64,000 nucleotides of DNA from Acidimicrobiia bacterium (GCA_022822905.1 JAJDYE010000041.1:124001-188000); one strand, 5' to 3'; positions 8,437-17,511 are shown, counted from the stretch's first letter. A program made the numbers and translations. Notes: generated from the sequence alone by a model not told the origin.

Positions 8437-9420
8437 TCACTCCTGAACAAAGTGCGTTGACACGCGGGAGAGCGCTTCGCCAGCCAGCGACTCGGCATCG
8501 TCGTCGGCGTTCAGCCAAACGATGCGCGGGTCGCGTCGAAACCAGCGCTCTTGGCGGCGGGCGAATTTCCGGGTGCGGGCAACGGCGAGGGCCACCGCCT
8601 CGTCCAGCGGCATCTCGCCGTTGAGATGCCCTAGGAGCTCTTTGTAGCCCAGGGCCTGCGACGCGGTGCGCGACAGCGGCGGCCGTCGGTTGGCCAGCGC
8701 CTCGACTTCGGCCAAAAACCCGGCCTCCATCTGATGGTGGTAGCGCTGCTCGATGCGGCGGTCGATCTCGGCCCTCGATAGCGAGAGGCCGATCTGGGCA
8801 ATGTCACAGGGCGGATACTGGCCCAGGCCCGGCCCATAGGAGGAGAACGGGCGGCCGCTTCCCAGCGTCACCTCCAGTGCCCGCATGATCCTCCGGCGGT
8901 TGGTTGGCTCCATGCGAGAGGCGGCCAAAGGATCGAGTTCGGCCAAGCGGCGGTGAAGGGCTTCGGTGTCGGGCTCGCTCTCCAGAGAGGCCGCCGTCTC
9001 GGGATAGCGGCCGGGAATCTCCAGTTGGTCGACCACCGCCCGGTGGTAGAGCCCGGTGCCCCCCACCAGCACCGCAGTCCGGCATCGGTCGGCGATGTCG
9101 GCCCGGGCCTCGCGGGCTGCGGCTTGGAACCTCGTCAGGGAGTAGTCCTCGGACGGGTCGGCCACATCGATCAAGTGGTGGGGCACCGCGGCTTGCACCG
9201 CGGCGGAAGGCTTGTCGGTGCCGATGTCCATTTCCCGATACACCTGCATGGAGTCCACCGAGATGATCTCGGCATCTCGAAGACGGCGGGCGATGGCCAC
9301 CCCCACAGCCGACTTGCCGGTAGCGGTGACTCCGACGACAGCCAGCGCGCCTGGCGCGCCACTAGCACCGGAAGGCGGAAAACTGCTCAGAGCGCGGCCA
9401 CCGGAATTCGGGTGCGCCAC
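8437..9420 (-). CDS. miaA: tRNA dimethylallyltransferase
   Basis: Adds a dimethylallyl group to N6 of A37 in tRNAs reading UNN codons; MiaB, encoded immediately upstream, then methylthiolates the same base. 327 residues with a P-loop (VGVTATGKSAVG near 29-40), SVDSMQVYREMDIGT (substrate/catalytic Asp and Thr region), VGGTGLYHRAV, and a C-terminal RTRKFARRQERWFRRD segment that binds tRNA. The start is GTG at 9420, inside the miaB 3' end (34-bp overlap); the first ~25 residues are low-complexity and may not belong to the fold. Confidence 0.93.
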   Translation of the reverse strand: MAHPNSGGRALSSFPPSGASGAPGALAVVGVTATGKSAVGVAIARRLRDAEIISVDSMQVYREMDIGTDKPSAAVQAAVPHHLIDVADPSEDYSLTRFQAAAREARADIADRCRTAVLVGGTGLYHRAVVDQLEIPGRYPETAASLESEPDTEALHRRLAELDPLAASRMEPTNRRRIMRALEVTLGSGRPFSSYGPGLGQYPPCDIAQIGLSLSRAEIDRRIEQRYHHQMEAGFLAEVEALANRRPPLSRTASQALGYKELLGHLNGEMPLDEAVALAVARTRKFARRQERWFRRDPRIVWLNADDDAESLAGEALSRVSTHFVQE

Positions 9421-10799
9421 CGGGGTGGAGCGGTCACCTCGGCCAGCTCTCCCCGCAGGTGGTGGGCCCCGGCCTCGGTCACGTTCACGGTGGCGAAGGT
9501 GCCCGGCTTCAGCTTCTGGAGTGAGGGGAAGTGGACCAGGCGGTTCTGGCGGGTCCGGCCAGTGAGAACACTAGGGTCTTTCTTCGACGGCCCCTCCACC
9601 ACTACCTCTTCGCGACGGCCAACCCGGGCCTGGTTGCCTCGGCGGCTGGAGCGGTCCACCACCGCCCGGAGCCGCTCGAAGCGGTCCCGCACCTCTTCGG
9701 GGTCGCAGAACTGGTCGGCCATCTCGGCGGCCTCAGTGCCCGGGCGGGGAGAGAACACAAAGGTGAACGCCGAATCGTATTCCGCCTCGGCGGCCACCAA
9801 CAGGGTCTGCTCGAAGTCGTCCTCGGTCTCGCCGGGAAAACCCACGATGATGTCAGTGGACACGGCCAAATCGTCCACCGCCTCCCGGGCGGCCCGCAGC
9901 CGCTCCAGATAGCGCTCGGCGGTGTAGCCCCGGTGCATGGCCGCCAGCACACGGTTGCTGCCCGATTGCAGGGGCAGGTGCAGGTGCTCGCACACCGAGG
10001 GAACCTCGGCCATGGCCTCAATAGTCTCGGGCCGCAAATCCTTGGGATGGGGGCTGGTGAATCGGATCCGCTCGATGCCCTCCACCGCGCCCACCGCCCG
10101 GAGCAAATCGGCGAACAGCGGGCGAAGCGATACCCGTTCTCCGGCCTGGCGGCGGTCCCGCTGGAGATCGCGGCCGTAGGAATTCACGTTCTGGCCCAAC
10201 AGCGTGATCTCGGTAACCCCGCCGGCCACCAGATCGGCAGCTTCGGCCACCAAGAGCTCCAGCGGGCGGCTGATCTCCGCCCCCCGCACCGCAGGCACGA
10301 TGCAGAAGGCGCACGAGTTGTCGCAGCCCACCTGGATGGTCATCCACGCCGCGTAGGGGGCGTCGCGGCGCACCGGCAGTGCGGAGGGAAAGCTGTCGCG
10401 GTCGTCGTCGGCGGCCTCTTCGAGGATCTCCACAACGGGCCCGTTGGCGGCGGCGCCGATCAGATCGGCGGCCCGATGCACGTTGTGGGTGCCGAACACC
10501 ACGTCGACATGGTCGGCCCGCTCCCGGATCAGATCACGGTCTTTCTGGGCCAGACAGCCCGCCACCGCAATCTGCATGTCGGGGCGGGCCTGCTTGAGCC
10601 GCTTGAGGTGACCGAGCTGGCCGTAGAGCTTGTTGTCGGCGTTCTCGCGGATGCAGCAGGTGTTGAGCACGATGACGTCGGCCGACTCCATGGCGTCGGC
10701 CGATGTCATCCCGTCGGCTTCCAGCAGCCCGGCGATGCGCTCGGTGTCGTGCTCGTTCATCTGGCACCCGTAGGTGCGGATGAAATAGCTGCGGCTCAC
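9387..10799 (-). CDS. miaB: tRNA-2-methylthio-N6-dimethylallyladenosine synthase
   Basis: Radical SAM methylthiotransferase acting on i6A37 of tRNA. 470 residues: an N-terminal UPF0004 domain with cluster cysteines C12, C48 and C82, a radical SAM core with CDNSCAFC (C159, C163, C166), and a C-terminal TRAM domain. It is MiaB rather than RimO because of the YGCQMNEHD start and CAFCIVP, and because a separate RimO is encoded at 15198-16490. Start GTG at 10799, 76 bp after recA; no recX lies in that gap. Confidence 0.95.
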   Translation of the reverse strand: MSRSYFIRTYGCQMNEHDTERIAGLLEADGMTSADAMESADVIVLNTCCIRENADNKLYGQLGHLKRLKQARPDMQIAVAGCLAQKDRDLIRERADHVDVVFGTHNVHRAADLIGAAANGPVVEILEEAADDDRDSFPSALPVRRDAPYAAWMTIQVGCDNSCAFCIVPAVRGAEISRPLELLVAEAADLVAGGVTEITLLGQNVNSYGRDLQRDRRQAGERVSLRPLFADLLRAVGAVEGIERIRFTSPHPKDLRPETIEAMAEVPSVCEHLHLPLQSGSNRVLAAMHRGYTAERYLERLRAAREAVDDLAVSTDIIVGFPGETEDDFEQTLLVAAEAEYDSAFTFVFSPRPGTEAAEMADQFCDPEEVRDRFERLRAVVDRSSRRGNQARVGRREEVVVEGPSKKDPSVLTGRTRQNRLVHFPSLQKLKPGTFATVNVTEAGAHHLRGELAEVTAPPRWRTRIPVAAL

Positions 10800-10833
10800 C
10801 CCGTCAGGCTACCTGTCCGCTGCCGGCAGTCTC

Positions 10834-10890
10834 CTAGCCGGTTTCGCCAGCATCCCTGCCGGATTCGCCTGTGCCCTAACCGGTTTGGGC
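10834..10890 (-). repeat. In-frame second copy of the recA 3' terminus
   Basis: recA ends ...AAQTG-stop (10876-10890). The sequence after the stop, read in the same frame, contains GESG and then AGETG-stop (10834-10848), 42 bases on. The final codons differ mainly by substitution (Q to E, and a synonymous Gly codon), and the base after the stop is also shared. Similarity is short, so this is one of the weaker members of the terminal-echo set described in the findings. Confidence 0.5.
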
Positions 10891-11916
10891 CGCGGCGTCC
10901 TCGGTGGCCTCGGCAACCTCGGCGTCTTCCTCGGCAGGGGGGTTCACCGCCTTCCACACCCGCTCGGTGATCTCCACCATGATCTCGGGGTGCTCGCCCA
11001 GAAACGCCTTGGCCTTGTCCCGGCCCTGGCCGAGATGCTCGCCCTCGTAGGTGAACCAGGCCCCGGACTTGTCGATGATGTCCAAGTCGACACCCACATC
11101 GAGCAGCGAGCCTTCCCGGCTGATGCCCTTGGAATACATGATGTCGAACTCGGCCTGCCGGAATGGCGGGGCCACCTTGTTCTTGACCACCTTCACCCGG
11201 GTGCGGTTGCCCACCACATCAACCCCCTGCTTGAGGGACTCGATGCGGCGGATGTCGAGGCGTACCGACGAGTAGAACTTCAGCGCCCGGCCACCCGGCG
11301 TGGTCTCGGGAGAGCCGAACATCACGCCGATCTTCTCCCGCAGCTGATTGATGAAGATGCACACCGTCTTGGACTTGTTCAAGTTGGCGGTGAGCTTGCG
11401 CAGCGCCTGCGACATGAGGCGGGCTTGCAGGCCCACGTGGGTGTCGCCCATATCCCCCTCAATCTCGGCCCGGGGGGTGAGGGCGGCCACCGAGTCGATG
11501 ACGATCACGTCGAGCGCACTCGAGCGGATCAGCATGTCGGCGATCTCCAGGGCCTGCTCGCCAGTGTCGGGCTGCGAGATCAACAGCTCGTCCACGTCTA
11601 CGCCAATGGCCTTGGCGTAGATCGGGTCGAGGGCGTGCTCGGCGTCGACGAACGCGCAGATCCCCCCGTTCCGCTGGGCCTCGGCCACAGCATGCAGCGC
11701 CAAGGTGGTCTTGCCCGAGGACTCCGGGCCGTAGATCTCTACCACCCGGCCCCGGGGGAGCCCCCCGACGCCCAGCGCCAGATCAAGGGCCAGCGCCCCG
11801 GTGGGGATGGTCTCGATGGCCATTGTGCCCTTCTCGCCCATCTTCATAACGGCGCCTTGGCCGAATTGCTTCTCGATTTGGCCGAGGGCCATCTCTAGTG
11901 CCTTGTCTCGCTCCAC
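10876..11916 (-). CDS. recA: Recombinase A
   Basis: DNA-dependent ATPase for homologous recombination and SOS coprotease. 346 residues: N-terminal helix, Walker [10 protein letters not shown] (63-71), Walker B in [11 protein letters not shown], the L1/L2 DNA loops ([20 protein letters not shown] and the [13 protein letters not shown] region), and a short acidic tail ([18 protein letters not shown]). The start is GTG 11914-11916 directly after an AAGGAGGAG site (11919-11927). An out-of-frame ATG two bases upstream should not be mistaken for the start. The leader carries a RecA-NDp-like promoter and no recognisable LexA box. recX, normally next to recA in actinobacteria, is missing. Confidence 0.98.
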   Translation of the reverse strand: MERDKALEMALGQIEKQFGQGAVMKMGEKGTMAIETIPTGALALDLALGVGGLPRGRVVEIYGPESSGKTTLALHAVAEAQRNGGICAFVDAEHALDPIYAKAIGVDVDELLISQPDTGEQALEIADMLIRSSALDVIVIDSVAALTPRAEIEGDMGDTHVGLQARLMSQALRKLTANLNKSKTVCIFINQLREKIGVMFGSPETTPGGRALKFYSSVRLDIRRIESLKQGVDVVGNRTRVKVVKNKVAPPFRQAEFDIMYSKGISREGSLLDVGVDLDIIDKSGAWFTYEGEHLGQGRDKAKAFLGEHPEIMVEITERVWKAVNPPAEEDAEVAEATEDAAAQTG

Positions 11917-11976
11917 ATCTCCTCCTTCAGGTCGTGGTATCGCGGCTGCGAGTTAATCGGGGGAATGTCGAGGCAC

Positions 11977-11999
11977 ACTCTAAAGACGACCAGTGACAG
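11977..11999 (-). promoter_or_regulatory. RecA-NDp / PafBC-type promoter of recA
   Basis: Read on the minus strand the element is CTGTCAC, ten bases, TAGAGT. The published LexA-independent RecA-NDp promoter of actinobacteria is TTGTCRGTG-N8-TANNNT; here seven of nine upstream positions match, the N8 spacing is exact (CTGTCACTG-N8-TAGAGT) and the -10 fits. Transcription would begin near 11970, giving a leader of about 55 nt before the strong AAGGAGGAG. The same heptamer and spacing recur upstream of yraN and comM/yifB. Confidence 0.7.
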
Positions 12000-12105
12000 T
12001 TTGTCCCCAGTTACTGACATGAGCGTAGTTACAGGGGCTGAATTTGACAAGCACCCTGCCCTCCCAACCTGCCTGTTTCCCGCAAAAATCCGATACGGTG
12101 AGCAC

Positions 12106-12516
12106 ATGTCAGAACTAACGTTCACCGACGAGGAACTGCGCCAGCGGCTGACCGCCGAGCAGTACCACATCACCCAGCAAGCCGGCACCGAGCGGGCCTT
12201 CACCGGTATGTACTGGGACTGCAAAGACGAGGGCGTGTACCGCTGCCGGGTGTGCGACGCGGTGCTCTTCTCCTCGGAGGCCAAATACGACTCGGGAACC
12301 GGATGGCCGTCGTTCTACGAGGAGGCCGGCGAGGGCAAGGTAATCCGCCACGTCGACAAGAGCCACGGCATGATTCGCACCGAGGCGGTGTGCGCACAAT
12401 GCGGCGCCCACTTGGGCCACATCTTTCCCGACGGCCCCCATCCCACCGGCGAGCGCTACTGCATGAACTCGGCTTCGCTTAGGCTCGACCGCGATCTCAC
12501 CGAAGAGGAGAACTGA
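12106..12516 (+). CDS. msrB: Peptide-methionine (R)-S-oxide reductase
   Basis: Reduces methionine-R-sulfoxide in proteins using thioredoxin. 136 residues of the zinc-type MsrB fold: structural zinc pairs C47/C50 (CRVC) and C96/C99 (CAQC), substrate pocket [17 protein letters not shown], and the catalytic Cys119 in RYCMNS. No msrA domain is fused. The start is ATG 12106; the longer upstream reading frame to 11965 lies in the divergent recA promoter region and has no MsrB similarity. One base separates it from the following SDR gene, so the two are a plus-strand operon inserted between cinA and recA. Confidence 0.95.
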   Translation: MSELTFTDEELRQRLTAEQYHITQQAGTERAFTGMYWDCKDEGVYRCRVCDAVLFSSEAKYDSGTGWPSFYEEAGEGKVIRHVDKSHGMIRTEAVCAQCGAHLGHIFPDGPHPTGERYCMNSASLRLDRDLTEEEN

Positions 12517-12517
12517 A

Positions 12518-13294
12518 ATGGGAAGACTGGACGGCAAAGTGGCCCTCATTTCCGGGGGCGCCCGGGGCCAGGGCGAAGCCGAGGTGCGGCTGTTCGCGGC
12601 CGAGGGCGCCAAGGTGGTGTTCGGCGACGTGCTCCACGATGAAGGCGAGGCGGTGGCCGCCGATGTAGGCCCCAATGTCCACTACATCCCCTTGGACGTG
12701 ACCGACGAGGGGGCATGGCAGAAGGCGGTGGATGAAACCATCAACCGCTACGGACCGCCCAACGTGCTGGTGAACAACGCCGGAATCCTCCTGTTCGGGG
12801 TGTCCATGGTGGACACCTCTCTGGATGACTACATGCGGGTGATCAACGTCAACCAGGTGGGCGTTTTCTTGGGCATGAAGTACACCGTGCCCGCCATGAT
12901 CGAGGCCGGCGGCGGGTCGATCGTAAACATCAGCTCTACCAACGGCATGGCCGGCTACGGCGGCACCGTGGCCTACACCGCCTCCAAGTTCGCAGTGCGG
13001 GGCATGACCAAGAACGCTGCCCTGGAACTGGGCCAATTCGGCATCCGGGCCAACTCCATCCACCCCGGCGGCGTGGACACCGCCATGACCGCCCCCGACA
13101 CCTTGGGAGACGCCATTTCCGACGAGGACCGCGAGGCAGTCTACGCCATGCTCCCCCTAGGCCGGGTGGGCCAGCCCGAAGAGATCGCCCGCCTAGCCGT
13201 CTACCTGGCCTCCGACGAGTCGTCCTACAGCACCGGCGCCGAGTTCATCGCCGACGGAGGAATGCTCGCCGGGGTCGTGAACCCCGAGATCTAG
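12518..13294 (+). CDS. SDR family NAD(P)-dependent oxidoreductase
   Basis: Classical short-chain dehydrogenase of 258 residues: the cofactor motif GGARGQG near residues 13-19, NNAG near 86-89, catalytic Ser in NISSTN, and YTASK (Tyr/Lys) near 152-156, ending in the C-terminal ADGGMLAG. The closest annotated look-alikes are 3-alpha-hydroxysteroid or glucose dehydrogenases, but the substrate cannot be read from sequence. Asp in GDV at the end of beta-2 favours NAD(H). It follows msrB with one intervening base and converges on cinA across a 36-bp gap. Confidence 0.9.
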   Translation: MGRLDGKVALISGGARGQGEAEVRLFAAEGAKVVFGDVLHDEGEAVAADVGPNVHYIPLDVTDEGAWQKAVDETINRYGPPNVLVNNAGILLFGVSMVDTSLDDYMRVINVNQVGVFLGMKYTVPAMIEAGGGSIVNISSTNGMAGYGGTVAYTASKFAVRGMTKNAALELGQFGIRANSIHPGGVDTAMTAPDTLGDAISDEDREAVYAMLPLGRVGQPEEIARLAVYLASDESSYSTGAEFIADGGMLAGVVNPEI

Positions 13295-13330
13295 ACCAAC
13301 CGATCTGCTTCTCCCGTTGCGAGAGGGCGT

Positions 13331-14569
13331 CTACTGCCCGGCGATAACTCGGGTGCGGAGGTTGTTGAGGATGGAGACGGTGGTGAACTGGCGGGTGCGC
13401 TCGCGGTCGAAGGGGAACTTGACCTTGGTGGCCTCGACCTGGCCGTTCACCAAGGTGGCCATCCATACGGTGCCGGGGTCCTCCCCGTCGAGAGGGTCGG
13501 GGCCGGCCACGCCGGTGACGGCGATGGCGCAGTCGGCGTTCAATAGCTTGGCGGCGCCGTGGGCCATGGCGGTTACGGCCTCTTCGCTCACCACTGGACC
13601 CTCGGGCACGTCCAGCAGGTCGAACTTCACATCGCTGGCGTAGGACACCAGGCCGCCCCGGAATACGTCGCTGGCGCCGGGCACGGCGGTGAGCCGGGAG
13701 CCGATCAGGCCGCCAGTGAGCGACTCGGCCAGCGCCAGGGTCCAGCCCCGGCTCCTCAGGGCGTCGAGCACGGCCGACTCCATGGTCTCGTCGTCTACTC
13801 CGAACACGATGTCGCCGATGATGCCCCGCACGATCTGCTCCTCGTTGGCCAAGATCTCGTCCACCTCGGCCTCGCTGGGGGCTTTGGCGGTGAGCCGCAC
13901 CTTGAGACCCTCCATGCCGGAGGCCAAAAAGGCGATGGTGCACTCGCCGGTTTCGTCCAAGCGCTCGATCTCTTCGTGCAGCTTCTCGGCCAACCCCGAC
14001 TCGGAGTCGCCCCAAGTGCGCAGGGTGCGGCTCTTGATCACCGCGGTAATGCCCGCCCGTTGCTTGAGGTCGGGCAGCACGCACTCCCCCACCATCTGCT
14101 GCATCTCCCAGGGCACACCGGGCACGGCGTAAATCGCTTTGCCGCCAGCCTCCACCTTGAAGCCGGGAGCGGTGCCGGGCATCACCGGCAAAACCTCGGC
14201 CCCGTCGGGCACGTCGGCCTGGCGCAGGTTGTTCTCGGGCATGGACCGGCCCCGGCCTCCGAACACCCGAGAGATACGCTCCACGATGTCGTCTCGCCGC
14301 TCCAGCTCCACCCCGAGAGCGGCGGCGATCACGTCACGGGTGATGTCGTCTTGGGTAGGACCGAGCCCGCCGCACATGATCACTGAGTCGCTGCGCTCTA
14401 GAGCCTGGTTCAGTACCGCTTGCATGCGCCCGAAGTTGTCGCCCACCTTGACCTGGTGGTGCGAGTCGATGCCGGCCATGGCCAGTTGCTCGCCGATCCA
14501 AGACGAGTTGGTGTCGACGATCTGGCCCAGCAGCAGCTCGGTTCCAACTGCGATTACTTCACAATTCAC
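13331..14569 (-). CDS. cinA: CinA: nicotinamide-nucleotide amidase / competence-damage protein
   Basis: Full-length two-domain CinA of 412 residues: an N-terminal MoCF-like/COG1058 domain (AVGTELLLGQIVDTNSSW, CGGLGPTQDD), and a C-terminal amidase domain (LAESLTGGLIGSRLT, VTGVAGPDP) that deamidates NMN to NaMN in pyridine-nucleotide recycling. Start GTG at 14569. In many bacteria cinA is cotranscribed with recA; here a plus-strand msrB-SDR pair separates them. It lies downstream of pgsA, the usual actinobacterial order. Confidence 0.93.
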   Translation of the reverse strand: MNCEVIAVGTELLLGQIVDTNSSWIGEQLAMAGIDSHHQVKVGDNFGRMQAVLNQALERSDSVIMCGGLGPTQDDITRDVIAAALGVELERRDDIVERISRVFGGRGRSMPENNLRQADVPDGAEVLPVMPGTAPGFKVEAGGKAIYAVPGVPWEMQQMVGECVLPDLKQRAGITAVIKSRTLRTWGDSESGLAEKLHEEIERLDETGECTIAFLASGMEGLKVRLTAKAPSEAEVDEILANEEQIVRGIIGDIVFGVDDETMESAVLDALRSRGWTLALAESLTGGLIGSRLTAVPGASDVFRGGLVSYASDVKFDLLDVPEGPVVSEEAVTAMAHGAAKLLNADCAIAVTGVAGPDPLDGEDPGTVWMATLVNGQVEATKVKFPFDRERTRQFTTVSILNNLRTRVIAGQ

Positions 14570-14588
14570 GCAGGGAGGCTATACCGCC

Positions 14589-14646
14589 GGCTACTGGCCC
14601 GAGGTTGCAATGGCCTCGGCTATTGGCCCGAGGCGGCAATGGCTCC
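14589..14646 (-). repeat. Tandem duplication of the pgsA 3' end, second copy in -1 frame
   Basis: Two 29-bp units, 14618-14646 (coding end of pgsA) and 14589-14617 (after the stop). Read on the minus strand, the gene ends AGAIAASGQ-stop; starting at the G of the TAG, in the -1 frame, the next bases read AEAIATSGQ-stop. By eye 25 of 30 bases match and two of the changes are synonymous (Ala and Gln codons). Confidence 0.85.
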
Positions 14647-15201
14647 GGCTCGCCCTTCGGCCCAGTAGCGCCAGCCGGAGTAGAGGGTGATGGCCACCGC
14701 CGCCCAGATGGCCAGCGACACCGCCCAGTCGACGTTCTCCAGCGGAGGCAGCGCGGCCACGGTAAGCGCCACCCCCTGCATCAGCGTCTTGAGCTTGGCC
14801 GAATGGCGGGCCGGCAGCGAGAGGCCGTCTCGGGCCCATCGGGTGCGGGCCGCGCTCATCAAGAGCTCCCGCGCCGTGATGATCAGCACCGGCACCCAGA
14901 ACAAACGGTCCACGGCCACAAAGCACCAGGCCGCCCCCAGGATCATCACCTTGTCGGCCAGCGGGTCCAAGAAGGCCCCCCAGCGGCTCTCGCTGCCGGA
15001 AGACCGGGCCACCCAGCCGTCGTAGTAGTCGCTGGCGCCCAGCACCCAGCCCATCGCCACCACCGCCCACGACGTCCCTGCGCTGTCGGAGGCAGCCAAG
15101 ATCAGCACGAAGAGCACGGGCGACAGCAGAATGCGCCCCAACGTGATCAGGTTGGCGGTCAACCGCAGATCGGCCCAGGAATAGGCCTCTACCTGGCTCA
15201 T
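14620..15201 (-). CDS. pgsA: CDP-alcohol phosphatidyltransferase, probably phosphatidylglycerophosphate synthase
   Basis: Integral membrane enzyme transferring a phosphatidyl group from CDP-diacylglycerol to glycerol-3-phosphate. 193 residues with about five hydrophobic segments. The family signature is intact: SDYYDGWVAR followed by GAFLDPLADK (D-x2-DG-x2-AR, then G-x3-D-x3-D), holding the metal-binding aspartates. The location between cinA and rimO/ftsK matches the actinobacterial pgsA that makes PGP; a phosphatidylinositol-phosphate synthase is less likely here. The start ATG 15199-15201 overlaps the rimO stop by four bases (ATGA). Confidence 0.9.
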   Translation of the reverse strand: MSQVEAYSWADLRLTANLITLGRILLSPVLFVLILAASDSAGTSWAVVAMGWVLGASDYYDGWVARSSGSESRWGAFLDPLADKVMILGAAWCFVAVDRLFWVPVLIITARELLMSAARTRWARDGLSLPARHSAKLKTLMQGVALTVAALPPLENVDWAVSLAIWAAVAITLYSGWRYWAEGRAGAIAASGQ

Positions 15202-16490
15202 GGCGACACCGCCTCGGCCACCAGGTCGGGACCCAGGGCATCAACCACCCGCACAGTGTGGAACTGCCCGACGGCCAGATGGTCTGGCACCGAAACGACC
15301 CCGTCGATCTCCGGGGCTTCTCGATAGCTGCGGGCAATTCCAGGCGTGTCCACCAGAACTTCGACTTCGCGGCCGATGAGTTGGTCACGCTTGGTTGCGG
15401 TGATCCTGTCTTGGATCTCGGCCAGCTCCCGGCGACGCTCGGCGGCCAATTCGGCCGGCACCTGCCCGTCGAGGGTGGTGGCATAGGTACCCGCCTCGGC
15501 GGAGTAGGTGAAGAACCCGCACCAGTCCAAGCCCACCTCGGCCACAAAGTCCAGCAGGGCGTCGTGGTCGGCCTCGGTCTCACCGGGGTAGCCCACGATG
15601 AAGTTGGACCGGAACACCGCCTCGGGCCGGCGATGGCGGATATCGGCGATGCGAGCGGCAAAGCGGTCGCCGTCGCCCCACCGCCGCATCCGGGCCAACA
15701 GCGGCCGGGACACGTGCTGCAGCGACAGATCGAAGTAAGGCACCTCGGTGGCGCAGATGGCGTCGATGAACGAATCGGTGAGGTCGGACGGATACAGATA
15801 CAGCAGGCGCACCCAATCGACCCGCTGACAGAGAGACTCCACCAGCGGGATGATGCTGCGCTCCCCTTGGCCCTGGTCGCGGCCGTAGGAGGCCAGGTCT
15901 TGGGCCACCAGCACCGCCTCTCGCACCCCAAGCGCCTCCACCTCGGCCACGATGGCCTCGGACGACCGAGAGCGCTGCGGACCCCGGAAGCTGGGAATGG
16001 CGCAGTACCCGCAGCGCCGGTCACATCCCTCGGCGATCTTCACGTAGGCCCACGGCGCTTCAGCGGGCGGCCGGGGCAGGTTCAGCAGGTCGAATGAGGG
16101 CAGCTCGGTCACAGGCGCCGAAGAGGGCTTCGCCCCGATGCTCACCGACACCCCGAACCCGGCTACCCGGTCGACCTCGGGCAGGGCCTCGGCCAGCTCA
16201 GCGCCGTAGCGCTCGGCCATACACCCAGTAACTACCAGTTCGGCCTCGGCCGCCGAAGAGCGCAGCGCCAGCACCGCGTCCACCGACTCCTGGCGAGCCT
16301 CCTCGATGAAGGCGCAGGTGTTCACCACCACCAGATCGGCTTCTTCTGGCGCGGGGGCCGCGGCCATCCCGTCTCGGACCAGCAACCCCGTGATCTTGTC
16401 GGAGTCCACCTGGTTCTTGGGACACCCCAGCGTCTCAACCCAAAACCGGCGCACCGTACGGAGATTACGCTTAATCGGGCCCGCCGCCAT
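15198..16490 (-). CDS. rimO: Ribosomal protein S12 methylthiotransferase
   Basis: Radical SAM enzyme that methylthiolates an aspartate of ribosomal protein S12. 430 residues: an N-terminal domain beginning WVETLGCPKNQVDSD with cluster cysteines C23, C59 and C90, a radical SAM core CDRRCGYC (C156, C160, C163), and a C-terminal TRAM domain. LGCPKNQVDSD and CGYCAIPSFRG are RimO-specific and distinguish it from the MiaB at 9387. The ATG at 16490 overlaps the antiporter 3' end by 20 bp; a GTG at 16454 would give a start nearer to typical RimO N-termini. Confidence 0.94.
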   Translation of the reverse strand: MAAGPIKRNLRTVRRFWVETLGCPKNQVDSDKITGLLVRDGMAAAPAPEEADLVVVNTCAFIEEARQESVDAVLALRSSAAEAELVVTGCMAERYGAELAEALPEVDRVAGFGVSVSIGAKPSSAPVTELPSFDLLNLPRPPAEAPWAYVKIAEGCDRRCGYCAIPSFRGPQRSRSSEAIVAEVEALGVREAVLVAQDLASYGRDQGQGERSIIPLVESLCQRVDWVRLLYLYPSDLTDSFIDAICATEVPYFDLSLQHVSRPLLARMRRWGDGDRFAARIADIRHRRPEAVFRSNFIVGYPGETEADHDALLDFVAEVGLDWCGFFTYSAEAGTYATTLDGQVPAELAAERRRELAEIQDRITATKRDQLIGREVEVLVDTPGIARSYREAPEIDGVVSVPDHLAVGQFHTVRVVDALGPDLVAEAVSP

Positions 16491-17511
16491 CAGCGCCGAC
16501 TGCCGCCTCGGCTATCTCAACCGCCGGTGGGGCATCGACTGCCTCTTCCTCATGGTCGGAGATCAGAAACGGCAGCGACACCAGATACACCGCCAGCAGC
16601 AGGGCACCCTCCCACCACCGCTCCAAGCCGTCGCCTTGGAACATCAACACCCAGGCGGCAACAGAGATGCCCACCATGATCCATACCGCCAGCCCGGAGA
16701 GGTTTCCGTCGACCAGCGGCCCAGGGCCGACCAATGCCACCACCGCGCTCACCAGCAGGCTGTTGAACGTGTTGGAGCCCAAGATGTTGCCGACCAGGAG
16801 ATCGGCCTCCCCGCGGCGGGCAGCCTGTACTCCGGTGATCAGCTCAGGCAGCGAGGTGCCGAACGCCACCAGCGACAGCCCCACGAATCCCGAGCCCAGT
16901 CCAACCTCCTCGGCGATGTCCAACGCGCCAGTAACAGCAAGCTGCGCGCCCGCCACCGTGGCCGCCAGCCCCACCACGGTGCGAACCAGCTCTGTGGACT
17001 GCTTGATCGGCTTGTCAGTATGGACCACACCGGCTGCGCTGGCGTCATGGCCTGGCCGCTTCAAAATGATGCCCATGGCCACCACGAAAGCGGCCAGTAG
17101 AACGAAACCTTCCCACCTCTCGAACCCATCCTGAACCAGCACCCAGAACAGGAGGGCCGCGCCCAGCGACACCACGCCCTCCCACCACAGGGTGCTGTTG
17201 GCCACCCGGATGTAGCGGCCCCCCACGGCCACCACCGCCACCAGAGCGGAAAAACCCAGCACCAGGCTCAAGTTGGCCACGTTGGAGCCGACGATGTTGC
17301 CCACCCCCAAATCGACGTTGCCGTCGGCGGCAGCCAGGCCTGACACCAGCATCTCGGGGGCGCTGGTACCAAAGCCGATAACCAACGCCCCGATCACGAT
17401 GGGCGAGATGCCCCGGGCAAAGGCCAAGCGAGACGCGCCGATCACCAATTGGTCGGCACCCAAGGCCAGCACGAGGAGACCCCCCGCCAGAAGCACTGCC
17501 GCTAAAGCCAC
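16471..17511 (-). CDS. Calcium/sodium antiporter (CaCA family, YrbG-like)
   Basis: Membrane cation exchanger of 346 residues with about ten hydrophobic segments in two inverted halves. Each half carries an alpha-repeat: GFGTSAPEMLVS ... GNIVGSNVANL in the first and AFGTSLPELITG ... GNILGSNTFNSL in the second, which hold the ion-binding Glu and Asn residues. The C-terminal tail is acidic and soluble. The substrate ion (Ca2+ or K+ versus Na+) cannot be assigned. It sits between ftsK and rimO; this position is not part of the usual conserved order that I know. Confidence 0.9.
   Translation of the reverse strand: MALAAVLLAGGLLVLALGADQLVIGASRLAFARGISPIVIGALVIGFGTSAPEMLVSGLAAADGNVDLGVGNIVGSNVANLSLVLGFSALVAVVAVGGRYIRVANSTLWWEGVVSLGAALLFWVLVQDGFERWEGFVLLAAFVVAMGIILKRPGHDASAAGVVHTDKPIKQSTELVRTVVGLAATVAGAQLAVTGALDIAEEVGLGSGFVGLSLVAFGTSLPELITGVQAARRGEADLLVGNILGSNTFNSLLVSAVVALVGPGPLVDGNLSGLAVWIMVGISVAAWVLMFQGDGLERWWEGALLLAVYLVSLPFLISDHEEEAVDAPPAVEIAEAAVGADGGGPD

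Noticed and set aside
12044..12049. Exact TTGACA as a -35 box for msrB
   Set aside because: No acceptable -10 lies 16-18 bases downstream.
11917..12105. LexA (SOS) box upstream of recA
   Set aside because: No GAAC-N4-GTTC-type palindrome found in the recA/msrB spacer; the RecA-NDp-like element explains transcription instead.
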